Assembly: GCA_023052935.1 (NCBI GenBank)
Contig: CM041298.1
Span: 4,568,063 to 4,632,062 of the forward strand
Source of the DNA: Piezodorus guildinii
Taxonomy: Eukaryota > Arthropoda > Insecta > Hemiptera > Pentatomidae
Length of the DNA: 64,000 bases
Direction of reading: 5' to 3'
Shown: piece by piece, positions 44,445 to 55,071 of the stretch
How the letters are laid out: each line of letters opens with the position of its first letter
How positions within the stretch are numbered: the stretch's first letter is position 1
Position numbers and translations under genes: made by a program
The notes under the pieces: generated by a model
What the model was told of the DNA's origin: nothing
The model's input: only the letters and a program-made list of their open reading frames with translations
The model's database searches: none

Positions 44445-45262
44445 ATTTTTTTTTTAAATTTTGTTTATTTATTTTATTTTTTAAAATTATTTACAAATGT
44501 ATTGTACAACATATCTATTAAATAGGCTAAAAGAAAATAGGCATGAACAAGACATGTAGAGAAGCTACCCAGCGGCAGCACTCTAAAAATATCCTAAACT
44601 ATAAGGTCTCGAGGCCATCTTCTTTTCAGACACCTCGGAGGATTATCAGGAATTGAATTGGAAGAAAGTATTGAAACTAGAGGATTTGAGTGGGGATCAG
44701 TTTATTAGTTACAAAATAAGGAGCATTGAAGATTTTACGAAGGATTTTGGATTGTAGGGATTGGACACGGGAAGGAATTGATGGTTTAGTAGAGCCCCAA
44801 ACCTCTACTCTGTAAGTCCATATATATCCTATGATAGTCATGTAGATGAGCCTTTTGTGGAAGTGGGAGATTAGAACGTTTACTTAGTAAGTTTTGGGAG
44901 TAGCCGAAAACGTCGAGCAGTTTCTTGTCGTTTGAGCCTTGTATCTTCTTCTTCCAGTGGCGCGACAGGCCGTGTAGGCCCTGGGCCTCGCGGTGTAACA
45001 TCATGGAAGATTACACTCACGTTTCTCAATGTATTTTATATGGTAGGGTCATCACACCTTACGCTTAATATTGTGAGTGGCCACCATTTGGCTGACGGAT
45101 CTCACATACCCGTGAGAGAGGTTGTGAGTGAATCCCCTTTTAATTCTATCCTTATAAAAATCCCTCTGGGACTGGAATTCGAACTAACAACCTTTAGCGT
45201 GAGAGACTAACGCGCTAGCCACTCAGCCACGGGCTCCCCATTTCAGTCTTGTATAAGGGTTT
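44445..45262 (-). pseudogene. Jockey-2 LINE 3' end, split by SINE2
   Basis: Blocks gagaagctacccagcggcag, aggccatcttcttttcagac and attttacgaaggattttgg match the 10763 copy in reverse. Continuity breaks at 44944 and resumes at 45240 (cagtcttgtataagg). Confidence 0.78.
44945..45239 (-). mobile_element. SINE2 copy nested in jockey-2
   Basis: The reversed SINE2 ends at 45239 with the tRNA-like head (cactcagccacgggctcccc). The A-box complement is cgcgctagccactcagcc and the B-box complement ggaattcgaactaac. Flanks gagccttgtat and cagtcttgtat suggest a diverged TSD of about 10 bp. Confidence 0.85.
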
Positions 45263-45717
45263 GTTAATAGTAAATTAAATAAATAGGTCATTAAAAAGTT
45301 TAACACATGAACACAACACAGCCAATATATTGTATCAAGAATTTATTTTTTTCTCAGATTCATTTTTGGGGGTGCAAATTTCCCCTATCCTGCCTCATTG
45401 ATAAAACACCCCATGGTGATATGGTTCTAGCCAACTCCCCTCCTCCCCCCCCCACTACTGTATTATCCTACTTCAAAGCATAGCGGTGCCAAACCCAACC
45501 CCCTTCATTACTGCACCCATCACAGAGTGGAGACTACCGTAGTGGTCATGGTGGGGCTGTATTGGGCCAGTGCAAGCACTGAGAGCCTTTATTGGATCCG
45601 ATTGGGGAGGAATTGGAACCTCTATTTGAGTTCTGTCGCTAAACATAGATAGAGCCAGGAGAGTGAAAGCACTCAAGCAGGACAGTAGCAGGAGGGGGAT
45701 TGTTACTAATAAAGGTG

Positions 45718-46430
45718 AAGCTAGGATTTTTTGTTATGGCGTCCTTCGGATCCAGGAAGAAATAAAGTCCCGATTAAAGGTGGGAAATGCGTGTTATTAT
45801 TCAATTGCTAAGTTACTTAGTTCGCGGCTTATGTCTAAAAACTTAAAGGTTATAATTTATAAAACTATTATTCTTCCGACGGTTCTTTACGGATGTGAAA
45901 CGTGGACGCTTACTTTGAAGGATGAACAACGGCTTAAAGTCTTCGAAAATAAAGTAGTGCATATAATATTTGGTCCGAAGAGAGATAAGGCCACTGGGGA
46001 GTTTAGAAGGTTGCACAACGCGGAATTGCGGAACTTGTATTCTGAGAATATAATTGAGTTGATAGTATCGCAGAAACTCAAATGGGCGAGTAAAGTTGTT
46101 GGGATAGATGAGGAGCGGATTCATAGAAAGTTGGTATTCGCTGATCCGACTGGTAGGCGTCCGAAAGGTAGGCCGAAGCGTCGATGGGAGGATTGCGTTA
46201 AGGCTGATCTCGGGGGTTGGGCTTGAACAGTGAACATTAGAAGAGTCTGTGTAGACAGAATTTGGTGGTATCGGCATCGAACCTTCGGGTTCGGTAAGCC
46301 TATTATTATTATTATTATGGCGTCCTTCGGAGGGGACGTAAAAAGAAGGTCCCAAGCCTGTGCTATGTAAGGTAACGTCCGATTAGCCACAACAGCATTA
46401 AGTAACCTTTAATGAATAATCAAATAAACA
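45718..46430 (+). mobile_element. SINE1 copy split by RTE-2
   Basis: SINE1 blocks aggattttttgttatggcgt (left) and ggaggggacgtaaaaagaag, gtccgattagccacaac (right) surround the LINE at 45751-46316. The SINE head is missing and the 3' part has a small deletion. Confidence 0.82.
45751..46316 (+). mobile_element. RTE-2 LINE, 5'-truncated, 15-bp TSD, near-intact frame
   Basis: The TSD atggcgtccttcgga is exact at 45736-45750 and 46317-46331. An open frame to 46226 encodes IKSRLKVGNACYYSIAKLLS, IIYKTIILPTVLYGCETWTL, NKVVHIIFGPKRDKATGEFR and FADPTGRRPKGRPKRRWEDC. The tail has a ccgaaggttc-type hairpin and (att)n. The terminal hairpin and tail recur at 41968 and 59589. Confidence 0.92.
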
Positions 46431-46621
46431 GAAAAAAAAAAAGAAACGATGAGGAAAATATCATGCTCAGCCGCAGGTTGTCCAGGAGTGAGCACCAGGG
46501 TCCAGCATCTCATTTCATTTACAAAACACACAAGTAATTTAAAATTGCAGTTCTTTGCAAAATGTATTAATTATAAATTTCATTGCATTCCATCAATAAA
46601 GTGATAATAAGTAATAATTAA

Positions 46622-46990
46622 TCCGAGAGGGTTGACGTTCGATCGGGTTTGAAACAAGGTGAGCCCCTTTCAGCTGTCATACTTAATATAGCATTAGAAT
46701 ATTTCATAGAAAAGTTGTCATATACCGAGAATGTTAAAATATTTTTATGCGAAAAAGAGAGGGTTTGAAATAAATAAAGATAAGACGAAATATACGATAA
46801 GAAGTAGAAACGGCGACTATCTAAGAGATATAGATATGTAAGGAGACACCTTTGTACAAGAAGAGAAATTCAAGTCTTTAGATTCTGTGATAACCAAAAG
46901 AAGCGGAATCAAGGAAAAAATATAGTTGCGGTCAAGAAATGTGCGTTATATCAATAATTATGTTGCGAAATGACTTAGCTTGCTACTTTC
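46622..46990 (+). pseudogene. RTE-2 RT core fragment
   Basis: The + strand reads SERVDVRSGLKQGEPLSAVI and LNIALEYFIEKLSYTENVK, then frame-broken sequence. It is homologous to the LKQGDSLSPVLFNIALEY region at 16291-16542. Confidence 0.75.
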
Positions 46991-46994
46991 CTTT

Positions 46995-47303
46995 TATATT
47001 ATTCTTCAGGTGAGATCTAGTTTTTGAGTCGTTCTAAACACAATTTTTTTTAAAGTTTATGTATTTTTTGTTCAATCACTTCAAGACGAATTTTCCCTAA
47101 CCTTATTATAAGCTAATCTGAGACAGTAAGATAAAATAAAAAATCTGATGCACGCAACACACGAATTTCACTTACCTCCGTTGTTTAAATCAATTTAAGA
47201 ATTTTTAAATACATTTAAAGATACAAATAAATTGTTAAAGAATGAATAAAATTGATTTTCTAGAAAAACATATGTTTTATTAAATAATCTAATATATTTT
47301 TAT
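46995..47303. repeat. 309-bp direct repeat, left copy
   Basis: It is nearly identical and gap-free with 48202-48510, starting tatattattcttcaggtgag and ending taatctaatatatttttat. It includes the first about 165 bp of a Helentron-like element. Confidence 0.9.
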
Positions 47304-48201
47304 TAAGTTGATGCAAAATTAATGCAGGTTTTTAGTAGGTATTGTAAATACGCCATATCTTTACTTTAACCATATATATTTAATCAAAATAATTTCCATC
47401 TGAATCAATGCACTTTTGCCAACGTTCAACAAGCTTTCTTATTCCACCAGAAAAAAAATCCGAATCCCTGGACTCAATGAAATCACGAAAAGAATTTTCA
47501 ATGTCGTCCTGGTTTTGAAAATTTTTCTCCCTCAAAAAGTTGTCCAGATGCCTGAAAAAGTGGAAGTCTGTAGGAGAGAGGTCAGGTGAATAAGGCGGAT
47601 GTTGGAGAACTTCGTAGCCCAACTCGTGCAGTCGTCGAAGCGTTGGTTGTGCAACGTGTGGTCTGGCGTCATCGTGGAGCAGGATCGGCCCCTTCCGATT
47701 CATCAATGCTGGGCAAAGACGTTGCAATTTTTGAGTTCCGAGTTCCGCCGCCATTTCTCGTGTGGTTTTGGTTGGGTCTTCTTCCACTTTTGACCTCAGC
47801 TGGTCGTTGTCCAGAGCAAGATGACGGCCCCAACCTTCCTTGTCTTCGAGGTCGAAATCTCCTCTGCGAAACTTCTGGAACCAACGCTGCACCGTGCACT
47901 CATTAATAGCCCCCTGACCCCACACTTCATTAATATTACGAGCCGTTTGCGCAGCGCTGCACCCTAATTTAAATTCGTAAAAATAAATTTGACGAAAATC
48001 GCACTTTGACATTTTCGATTCAAGACCTTTGAACACACTGAACAAAACGATTTTACTAAACAAATTCATGGTGAAAGAGAGGGTATTAGATAAGGTTTGT
48101 TTTGGTATAATAATGATCAATGTTAGGATTAGCTTTGTTTACACAATTGGAATTAAGATATTGCAATAGAGGAAACCTGCATTAATTTTGCATCAACCCA
48201 A
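47303..48201 (-). mobile_element. Mariner (copy 3) with TIRs and in-frame internal deletion
   Basis: TIR core gatgcaaaattaatgcagg at the left and its complement at the right (about 28 bp with two mismatches at the outer left) are bordered by TA at 47301-47302 and 48202-48203. The element is about 900 bp, against about 1.3 kb for an intact mariner. Confidence 0.92.
47380..48012 (-). CDS. Mariner transposase, in-frame deleted, 210 codons
   Basis: I take the Met at 48012 (MSKCDFRQIYFYEFKLG) as the start, since mariner transposases begin near this helix. The N-terminal helix-turn-helix regions follow (SAAQTARNINEVWGQGAINE, TVQRWFQKFRRGDFDLED). Near residue 95 the sequence jumps from TREMAAELG to a segment ending RKGPILLHDDARPH, losing about 135 residues with the first catalytic Asp. 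The second Asp (HDDARPH) and third (SPDLSPTDFHFF) are present with 34 residues between. The C-terminus is LVERWQKCIDSDGNYFD. Catalysis is impossible, but the DNA-binding half is open. Confidence 0.88.
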   Translation of the reverse strand: MSKCDFRQIYFYEFKLGCSAAQTARNINEVWGQGAINECTVQRWFQKFRRGDFDLEDKEGWGRHLALDNDQLRSKVEEDPTKTTREMAAELGTQKLQRLCPALMNRKGPILLHDDARPHVAQPTLRRLHELGYEVLQHPPYSPDLSPTDFHFFRHLDNFLREKNFQNQDDIENSFRDFIESRDSDFFSGGIRKLVERWQKCIDSDGNYFD

Positions 48202-48510
48202 TATATTATTCTTCAGGTGAGATCTAGTTTTTGAGTCGTTCTAAACACAATTTTTTTTAAAGTTTATGTATTTTTTGTTCAATCACTTCAAGACGAATTT
48301 TCCCTAACCTTATTATAAGCTAATCTGAGACAGTAAGATAAAATAAAAAATCTGGTGCGCGCAACACACGAATTTCACTTACCTCCGTTGTTTAAATCAA
48401 TTTAAGAATTTTTAAATACATTTAGAGATACAAATAAATTGTTAAAGAATGAATAAAATTGATTTTCTAGAAAAACATATGTTTTATTAAATAATCTAAT
48501 ATATTTTTAT
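48202..48510. repeat. 309-bp direct repeat, right copy
   Basis: It matches 46995-47303 base for base except for a few changes (gatgcacgc against ggtgcgcgc, for example). It begins at the TA that borders the mariner. Confidence 0.9.
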
Positions 48511-49085
48511 CTACAACAATCAGCTAGTTAATCGGGTTTTCATCACTCTCCATTAACCTTTAAAATTCTTTGTGTTAGATAATATTTTTTCTAAAATCTT
48601 TAGCTTTCTAACGGTATATTATACATCTATATTACCACTCTCGTGTTCGAAAACACAAAAATTGCATTACAATATTTTTTGTACTTTTCTCCTTAAGTTG
48701 TTTATCAAATTCGCTCAATCTCCATATTCAGCCGTTATTTACCAACGCTAACAAGATAATATGCCTAATGTTTTGAAACCTACAAAATTCAAGGTACTTT
48801 AGAGGAAGACAATTTAAGAAACCTACATGTCATTAAAGCCCATTAAATTTTACATCGATATAGGCAGTTTAATCAAAATCGTTAGAGCAGTTTTTGAGAA
48901 AATCGTAAAAAAATGCAAAATGCATGGTATAAAGTGGCTCTTCTGGTAAGCTCATTTTGATGAAAAAGTTTTCGTAAAATCTCGGGCGTATAGTTGTCTT
49001 AAATATGAAATTTCAGTTTCGTACGACTACGCACACGGACACGGACACACACACCTTTTTGCGGGACTAGGTTATTTGGACTGAG
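48340..49085 (-). mobile_element. Helentron/DINE-1-like element, copy 4
   Basis: It starts aaatctggtgcgcgcaacac with acgaatttcacttacctccg and continues through tttagctttctaacggtata, cggacacacacacc and gggactaggttatttggact. It loses its palindromic end at about 49085, where SINE3 sequence begins. Confidence 0.75.
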
Positions 49086-49220
49086 TACATATAGAGATTG
49101 TTACTGTTTCTAGGAGTAACAGTGCTCTGCAATGAGGTGGTTAGGCCGAGATCAGGTTTTTCCCCCTATTTTGAATACCAACGTTAAAGAGGCTGGGTGT
49201 GCCCCAGGGGACTTCCCATA
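49083..49220 (-). repeat. SINE3 fragment
   Basis: tgagtacatatagagattgt, ctaggagtaacagtgctctg and gaggtggttaggccgagatc match 28100-28190. Confidence 0.6.
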
Positions 49221-49724
49221 GATGGTAAAGAGGACATGCATTAAAAATTTTAGTTTCACAACCATAAGCTACAGTGATTCAAGATACAGTGATGACTACA
49301 TTGAGTGAGAGTTAACATGAGATTTTATAAATATAGATTAAACATTATTGATGAACCATTAGCGCATACATCAAAGGATACACGTCGCACTAAGCAAGAA
49401 AAAAAATAAAATAAAAGTATGTCTATGAGATGAGAAAAGAAACGGTAAAACTATTCTAATCCCGTTGACACAGCAGCTAGAACAGCGGAAGGTGACTATA
49501 TATTACAAGAGAAAGGTGAATTGTGTACTTTCTGGGGCTGTGAAATATATAAAAAAAGAAAGGTAAACATGAAAAGAGAAAACAAGATGAAACTTAACGG
49601 CTAGGGCAGTTTGTTGTAGCCTAGTGCCATATCTATGTAGCACCATCGCAGTCACCTACTGTATGTATGTAATACTTCTGCCTTATCTTGCTATAGGCTT
49701 AGCAGATATCATTTCAAGTAGTAA

Positions 49725-50693
49725 AAATCTGGTGCGGGCAACACACGACTTTCACTTACCTCCGTTTTTAGAATCGATTAAAGAATTTTCAAAAACAGTT
49801 AGAGATGAAAATTAGTGAAACCATTAAAGAATTAATTAAATGGAATATCTATAGAAACATGTATTTTATTAAAAAATCTATTATATTATTATCTAAAATA
49901 ATCACTCAATTTTTAAAATCAATGAATGAATTTTCAAATACAGTTAAAGATAAAAATACGTGAAACCATTAAAGAATTAATTAAATGGAATTTATATAGA
50001 AACATGTGTTTTATTAAAAATTCTATTATATTATTATCTAAAATAATCAGTTAGTTTTATCGGCTTTTCATCACTATTAACGTTTAAGAGCTTGTGTATG
50101 ATATAATATGTTTTCTAAAATCTTTACCTTTCCAACGGTATATCATACATGTATATTACTGCTCTTATGTTCAAAAACAAAAAATTGCATAAACAATATA
50201 TTTTGTTCTATGAAAATGTGGTTATTTTTATAGAATCTACAAAATTAAAGGTACTTTATAGTATGAAAATTTAAAATAACGGCATTTAAGCTCTGTCAGA
50301 CTATTTTAACCAGAATGAAACCTATATGATGTTAAAGCCTATTAAATTTTACATCGATATAGCGAGTTTAAACAAAATCGTCGGAACCGCTTTTGATAAA
50401 ATCATAAAAAAGTGCAATATGCATGGTATAAAGTGGCTCTTCTGTTTAGCCGAATTTGATGAAAAAGTTTTTGTAACATCTTGGTCGTATAATCATCTTA
50501 AATATGAAATTTCAGTTTCATAGGGCTTTTCGTTTCCGCCCGGGAGTTATCATACAAACACAGACCTTTTTGCGGGACTTGGTTATTTGGACTCAGGGGA
50601 CCCTAAAATGTGGATTTCCGTTGAAAACTGGAATTCGAAAATTTTCACGATCGCAATACTTTCCTTACTATATATAGTAAGTTAATGTAAAAA
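49725..50693 (-). mobile_element. Helentron/DINE-1-like element, copy 5, with internal duplication
   Basis: Both termini are present (aaaaatctggtgcgggcaac at the left; ttactatatatagtaagtta at the right). About 140 bp next to the left end is duplicated in tandem (49765-49905 and 49920-50040, agaattaattaaatggaat in each). An open frame at 50326-50523 has no known homology. Confidence 0.78.
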
Positions 50694-50804
50694 TTGCCCT
50701 TTTCTTTTGTCCTAATTAACACTTACCAGTAGTTAACAACCCATTTAGAGCCACTGCTAATAATATATGCTGTTCTTAAAAAAAATTATTAGCGAAGTCC
50801 TTCA

Positions 50805-51151
50805 TAAGGGTGGTCATAATCGAATGATCGGACTTCGATGATTTAAAGAATCGAATGATTAATATGCATTCATCCTGAAAGACAATATGGCACAATTCCC
50901 CTCTCTATGGTTGCTGAGCTGGCTCAGCCTAGGTGGTGCAAATATGCATAAAATGTATGTGATAAAAAAAAAAAGAAAGTCATTCGGTTATCCTAACCCC
51001 TTATCACCCTTCGACCCTTCGATTATCGTTAAAAAATACATTTCGAATGATCAATCGATTCTCCATACCGATTAATCTAATAATCGATTAATTCGAATGA
51101 TTGGAATAATCGAATGATTTGATAATCATCATTCTATTATGTCCACCCCTA
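50805..51151. mobile_element. hAT-like MITE, 347 bp, 8-bp TSD
   Basis: The ends taagggtggtcataatcgaa and the complement of attatgtccacccct are inverted. The flanks gtccttca (50797-50804) and gtgcttca (51152-51159) form an 8-bp duplication with one mismatch. The interior is unusually rich in tcgaatgat and cgattaat words. Confidence 0.75.
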
Positions 51152-51336
51152 GTGCTTCATATTACCAATTTAAGGGCAAGTCTCTCCCCCTTTTCCCCTC
51201 ACTTCCCTAATGCTAAATATTAGATAAATATTTAGAATTTTAGTGGGCTACACTGAATCACGTACATTGCGAGCGATTACCTCTACCGAAACTCTGTATT
51301 ATAGAAATGGCCTAGTAGAAGAAACGATCGAATAAA

Positions 51337-52222
51337 AAAAATCTGATGCGGGCAACACACGACTTTCACTTACCTCAATTTTTAAAATCAATGAAAGAAT
51401 TTTCAAATACAGTTAGAGATAAAAATGCGTGAAACCATTAAAGAATTAATTAAATGGAATTTATATAGAAACATGTGTTTTATTAAAAAATCTATTATAT
51501 TATTAAATCAGTTGGTTTTATCGGCTTTTCATCACTCTCTACTAACTTTTAAAAGCTTGTGTATGAGAAAAATTATTTCTAAAATCTCAAGCTTTCCAAC
51601 GGTATATCATACATGTATATTACTGTTCTTATGTTCAAAAACAAAAAATTGCATAAACAATATATTTTTTTCAGTTTTCTCCTTTAGTTAGGTATCGAAT
51701 TCATTCAATTTATATATTTACCTGTTTTTCATCAGTGGTAACAAGATAATATAATATTATTTTTATATAGAAACAAATTAAAGGTACTTTAGAGAAAGAA
51801 AATTTAAAATATCGGTATTTAAGCCCTGTCAGACTATTTTAACCCGAATGAAACCTATATGATGTTAAAGCCTATTAAAATTTACATCGATATAGCGAGT
51901 TTAATCAAAATCGTTCAAACCGCTTTAGAGAAAATCATAAAAAGGTGCAAAATGCACGGTGTTAAGTAGCTCTTCTGGTAAGCCGATTTTGATGAAAAAG
52001 ATTTTGTAACGTCTCGGGCGTATAGTTGTCTTAATTATGATATTTCAGTTTCATAGGACTTTTCCGCCCGGGAGTTACCACACACACACACAGACCTTTT
52101 TGCGGGACTTGATTATTTTGACTCAGGGGACCCTAAAATGTGTATTTCCGTTGAAAATGGAATTCGAAAATTTTCAGGATCTCAATACTTTCCCTTACTA
52201 TATATAGTAAGTGAAAGTAAAA
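51337..52222 (-). mobile_element. Helentron/DINE-1-like element, copy 6, complete
   Basis: From aaaatctgatgcgggcaaca with cgactttcacttacc to ttactatatatagtaagtga with aagtaaa. It contains the short (CA)n before gacctttttgcgggact. About 886 bp with both ends. Confidence 0.8.
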
Positions 52223-52279
52223 GAACCAGGCTCTAGGAGTTCACTTCAATCCGCAAAGCTATGAATAACTAAAATTTAA

Positions 52280-52400
52280 TATAAAACCAGGCAGATGTTC
52301 CTACAATATTTTAGTGGGGGTGAAAAATGCTTTCGGAGGAAACGTAAAATGGTGGACAGGATTGTGCTATATCAGATACTCGTATCAATATACGTTAGAC
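52280..52400 (+). repeat. SINE1 fragment, diverged
   Basis: gcagatgttcctacaatatt, ctttcggaggaaacg and gtgctatatcagatactcgt are SINE1-like. Both ends are lost. Confidence 0.5.
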
Positions 52401-52689
52401 TGATAAGAATTAACATGTAAACCTTAATACTAACAATTGTAATTAAATAGCTACAGATCTAGCATGTACCCTCCAAGCGCCCCGCTACCCTCCTAGCGTC
52501 CCTCTACCCTCCAAGCAAATAGCCCCACCATAAAGAAGGACTATCGACACCGGAACAGGTTGACAACAAGAGGACTAGCAGCCGGTTTTTCAGGTTCCCT
52601 CCAGGTCCAATTTAATAATTTCGTTCTACACCTGACGCTTGACGCTTGGGCATAGGTCTAATACGTAAAAACATATTTTAAACACACAC

Positions 52690-53540
52690 ACATCTATATA
52701 TACCAATATTATAAAGCTGAAGAGTTCGTTTGTTTGTACGCGCTAATCTCAGAAACTACTGGTTCGAATTGAAAAATTATTTTTGTGTTGGTTAGTCCAT
52801 TTATCGAGGATGGCTTAAGGCTGTAAAACATGACGCTGCGAGCTGTAAACAGTACATCACTAATTGTCTTCACCATCTTCTTCTCCACTGCCCGTCATGT
52901 AAGCAATATAGAAGAAGGTACCTACTCCAGTACATTAAAAACTTACCACCTAGTGAAAATTTTAACATTGTGAACATTAATAGCATCAAAAAATTGCAAA
53001 CATTTATCATTTTTTACCATCAATATCAAATATATATCCTTCTAGTGAAAATTAGATACTACCACTGATAAATTAATAAATTAAAAAGAAAACTATGAAT
53101 AGACTCAGAATAGTATTATTATTATTATTGGTATCAGTATTATTAGTTTTTACAGTTTGATATTTTATGTATTATGTATTTCCACTACAGGCGGAAAAGA
53201 AATATATTGTGTTTGAATACATTTATACAAGATTATACATAAACAAATAAAAAAAAACTTCACGCTGCGACCAATAGGGTCGAAGAATCATTGGAAAATC
53301 TGGAAAAACCGAGGAAAATTAACTTCGCATCCCAATGATTCCAAAGGATTTTTAATTACCTTTTATTTTAAAAGAATTCAATTTCCCGTTAATATATCTT
53401 TTGCCGTAACAACAACAGGAGCCAAACATTTAAACACGTAGGCCAACAGTATGTCGTATTGTCATGATCGGGTTGCGGAGAAAATCAGTATGTTCTACTA
53501 CTACAAGAGCAATAAAATAAATAAGTGAAAGTAAAATATC
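52690..53540 (+). repeat. Dispersed repeat with the ataaagctgaagagttcgtt motif, split by a LINE tail
   Basis: ataaagctgaagagttcgtt, tctcagaaactactggttcg and gtccatttatcgaggatggc resemble a repeat I recall from many insect genomes; its class is uncertain to me. It continues at 53262 (acgctgcgaccaataggg). The LINE insertion is at 52842-53261. Confidence 0.55.
52842..53261 (+). pseudogene. LINE 3' end insertion with 9-bp TSD
   Basis: acgctgcga is at 52833-52841 and 53262-53270. A frame from 52856 to a TGA near 53069 reads ITNCLHHLLLHCPSCKQYRR and RYLLQYIKNLPPSENFN, the H..L.HCP type end of jockey/R1-like ORF2. An A-rich tail follows. The clade is not certain. Confidence 0.75.
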
Positions 53541-53636
53541 ATTTACGCAGAAGTACTTTAAAATATATTCTTTTAAAAACTTCTTAATAGCTATCTATCA
53601 TCATAACAGAAATTGACGTAGACGAGTCGGCAACAG

Positions 53637-53638
<2 letters not shown>

Positions 53639-53693
<55 letters not shown>
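53639..53693. repeat. (TA)n microsatellite
   Basis: About 27 TA units with one phase break. It adjoins the left edge of mariner copy 2, whose TIR is missing. Confidence 0.9.
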
Positions 53694-53714
53694 GTCCGTT
53701 TTTATAGTTTCTGA

Positions 53715-54293
53715 AATACATAAAGGATTTTGCAGGCCTCTGTTGTTTTCTTCCTAATGTTTACATATTTAAAGTAAACAGTTACTAATCCTCTACCTTT
53801 GTATTATAAACATTAGCTTCCCAATCAACTATCCACTTTTAAGTATACCTCCAAATATGAACATGGAATCACGCGATTTTCGAGTAATATTTTTGTACGA
53901 GTTTCAACTCGGCCATTCAGCAGCTGAGGCCGCTAGAAATATTTGCAAGGCGTTTGGGGAAGGGAGTGTCAATGAACGGACCATTCGCCGTTGGTTTTGC
54001 TAAATTTTCAGCTGGGGATATCGACTCGGAAAACTTGCCCCGAGGAAGACCTCCGTCCGTGATAGACAAAGATGTCCTCAAACATACAGTAGAAGGAAAC
54101 CCCTACCAAACAGTTAAAGGACTCTCAGCACAACTAAATGCAAGTGCATCTACCGTTTCCAGACATTTAAAGTGTATTGGGGAAGTAAAAAAGCTCGAGG
54201 TATATACTTCGAATAAAATTATCTTGTTTTCATATCGTATTTTTAATAAAATCCTTTACCTTGAAAACGGATATTTCATGTGACACAACCCAA
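53715..54293 (+). pseudogene. Mariner copy 2, 5' TIR lost, internally deleted
   Basis: It shares acataaaggattttgcagg with copy 1. Transposase pieces are RVIFLYEFQLGHSAAEAARN, GSVNERTIRRWF, a frameshift, then AKFSAGDIDSENLPRGRPPS and PYQTVKGLSAQLNASASTVS with RHLKCIGEVKK, then a deletion to the C-terminal tail. The right TIR catgtgacacaacccaa is at 54277-54293 followed by TA. Confidence 0.88.
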
Positions 54294-54303
54294 TAGATAT
54301 AGA

Positions 54304-54307
<4 letters not shown>

Positions 54308-54339
<32 letters not shown>
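54308..54339. repeat. (GA)n microsatellite
   Basis: About 15 GA units just after the mariner TIR. Confidence 0.9.
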
Positions 54340-54341
<2 letters not shown>

Positions 54342-54869
54342 TACACATAAATGCCAGTCATAAGTTTGAGACCACTTATTATATACATCAATAAGTCTGT
54401 TTGAATTTGTTTGGGACACTTCGAATTTTGTTCTCTTTTTGTTTTATTTATAGGGTCGCACAACGCAATTCAACTGAAAAATCATGGAATTACATTTCTA
54501 TTCTGAGTAGGCTACAAGCTTCTACCATATTCCCAACTCTCACCAGTTTCTCATAATACTTCCTCTTGGAAACGATAACGGTACCTGGTACGAGATCTTG
54601 TCGTACCTCCGGCGAACACAGATACTCCACTTCCGGTACACGGGCTGAGAAGAAGATGGATGGAAGGAGTAACATGTATCACCTCAACTTCACTGCTTCC
54701 GGTTAACTTAAAGTAATCCAGTTTCCCGATTTTTCGAAAACATTTGAGGAAACTTGTAATTGGCGAGACATACATTAAGCCTGTGAAATCCTAAATGAAA
54801 TGAAAATCTATGATAAGTTGTGGCTCTCATGAGCGGTATCTAGCGACATTTTAAATTGAGGCGGTGCTA
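54340..54869. other. No feature recognised
   Basis: Moderately mixed composition with no repeat termini. Reading frames at 54490-54775 on the - strand overlap one another and show no domain. Confidence 0.45.
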
Positions 54870-55065
54870 CAAAGTAAGAAAAGAGGTAGGTGAAAATCAG
54901 TGAGAGAGAGGTATTGTGAGAGTTCACGAAAGTAGCGGGAGAGGAGAAAAGCATATTAAAAAAAAAAAAAATCCAGATAACATCACATTTTTTAAAAATT
55001 AAATCATAATGTTAAATCAAAACAAACAAAAGTAACGAAGATATTATAAAAACATTTTTTAAAAC
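54870..55065. repeat. Interior of the 1918-2609 MITE family, without SINE
   Basis: gaaaagaggtaggtgaaaat, aggtattgtgagagttcacg and agtagcgggagaggag match 1990-2070. aaattaaatcataatgttaa follows directly, whereas the other copy has SINE2 there. It shows the empty site. Confidence 0.72.
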
Positions 55066-55071
55066 AGAAAA

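Noticed and set aside
45843..46355. 170-codon frame on the - strand
   Set aside because: Antisense shadow of the RTE-2 ORF2 on the + strand.
47586..47906. 106-codon + strand frame
   Set aside because: Antisense of the mariner transposase.
46995..48510. LTR retrotransposon, given the direct repeats
   Set aside because: The interior is a mariner with TIRs, and the repeats contain part of another element and do not have TG...CA ends.
54490..54775. Two overlapping - strand frames
   Set aside because: Different frames of the same non-conserved sequence, with no motif.
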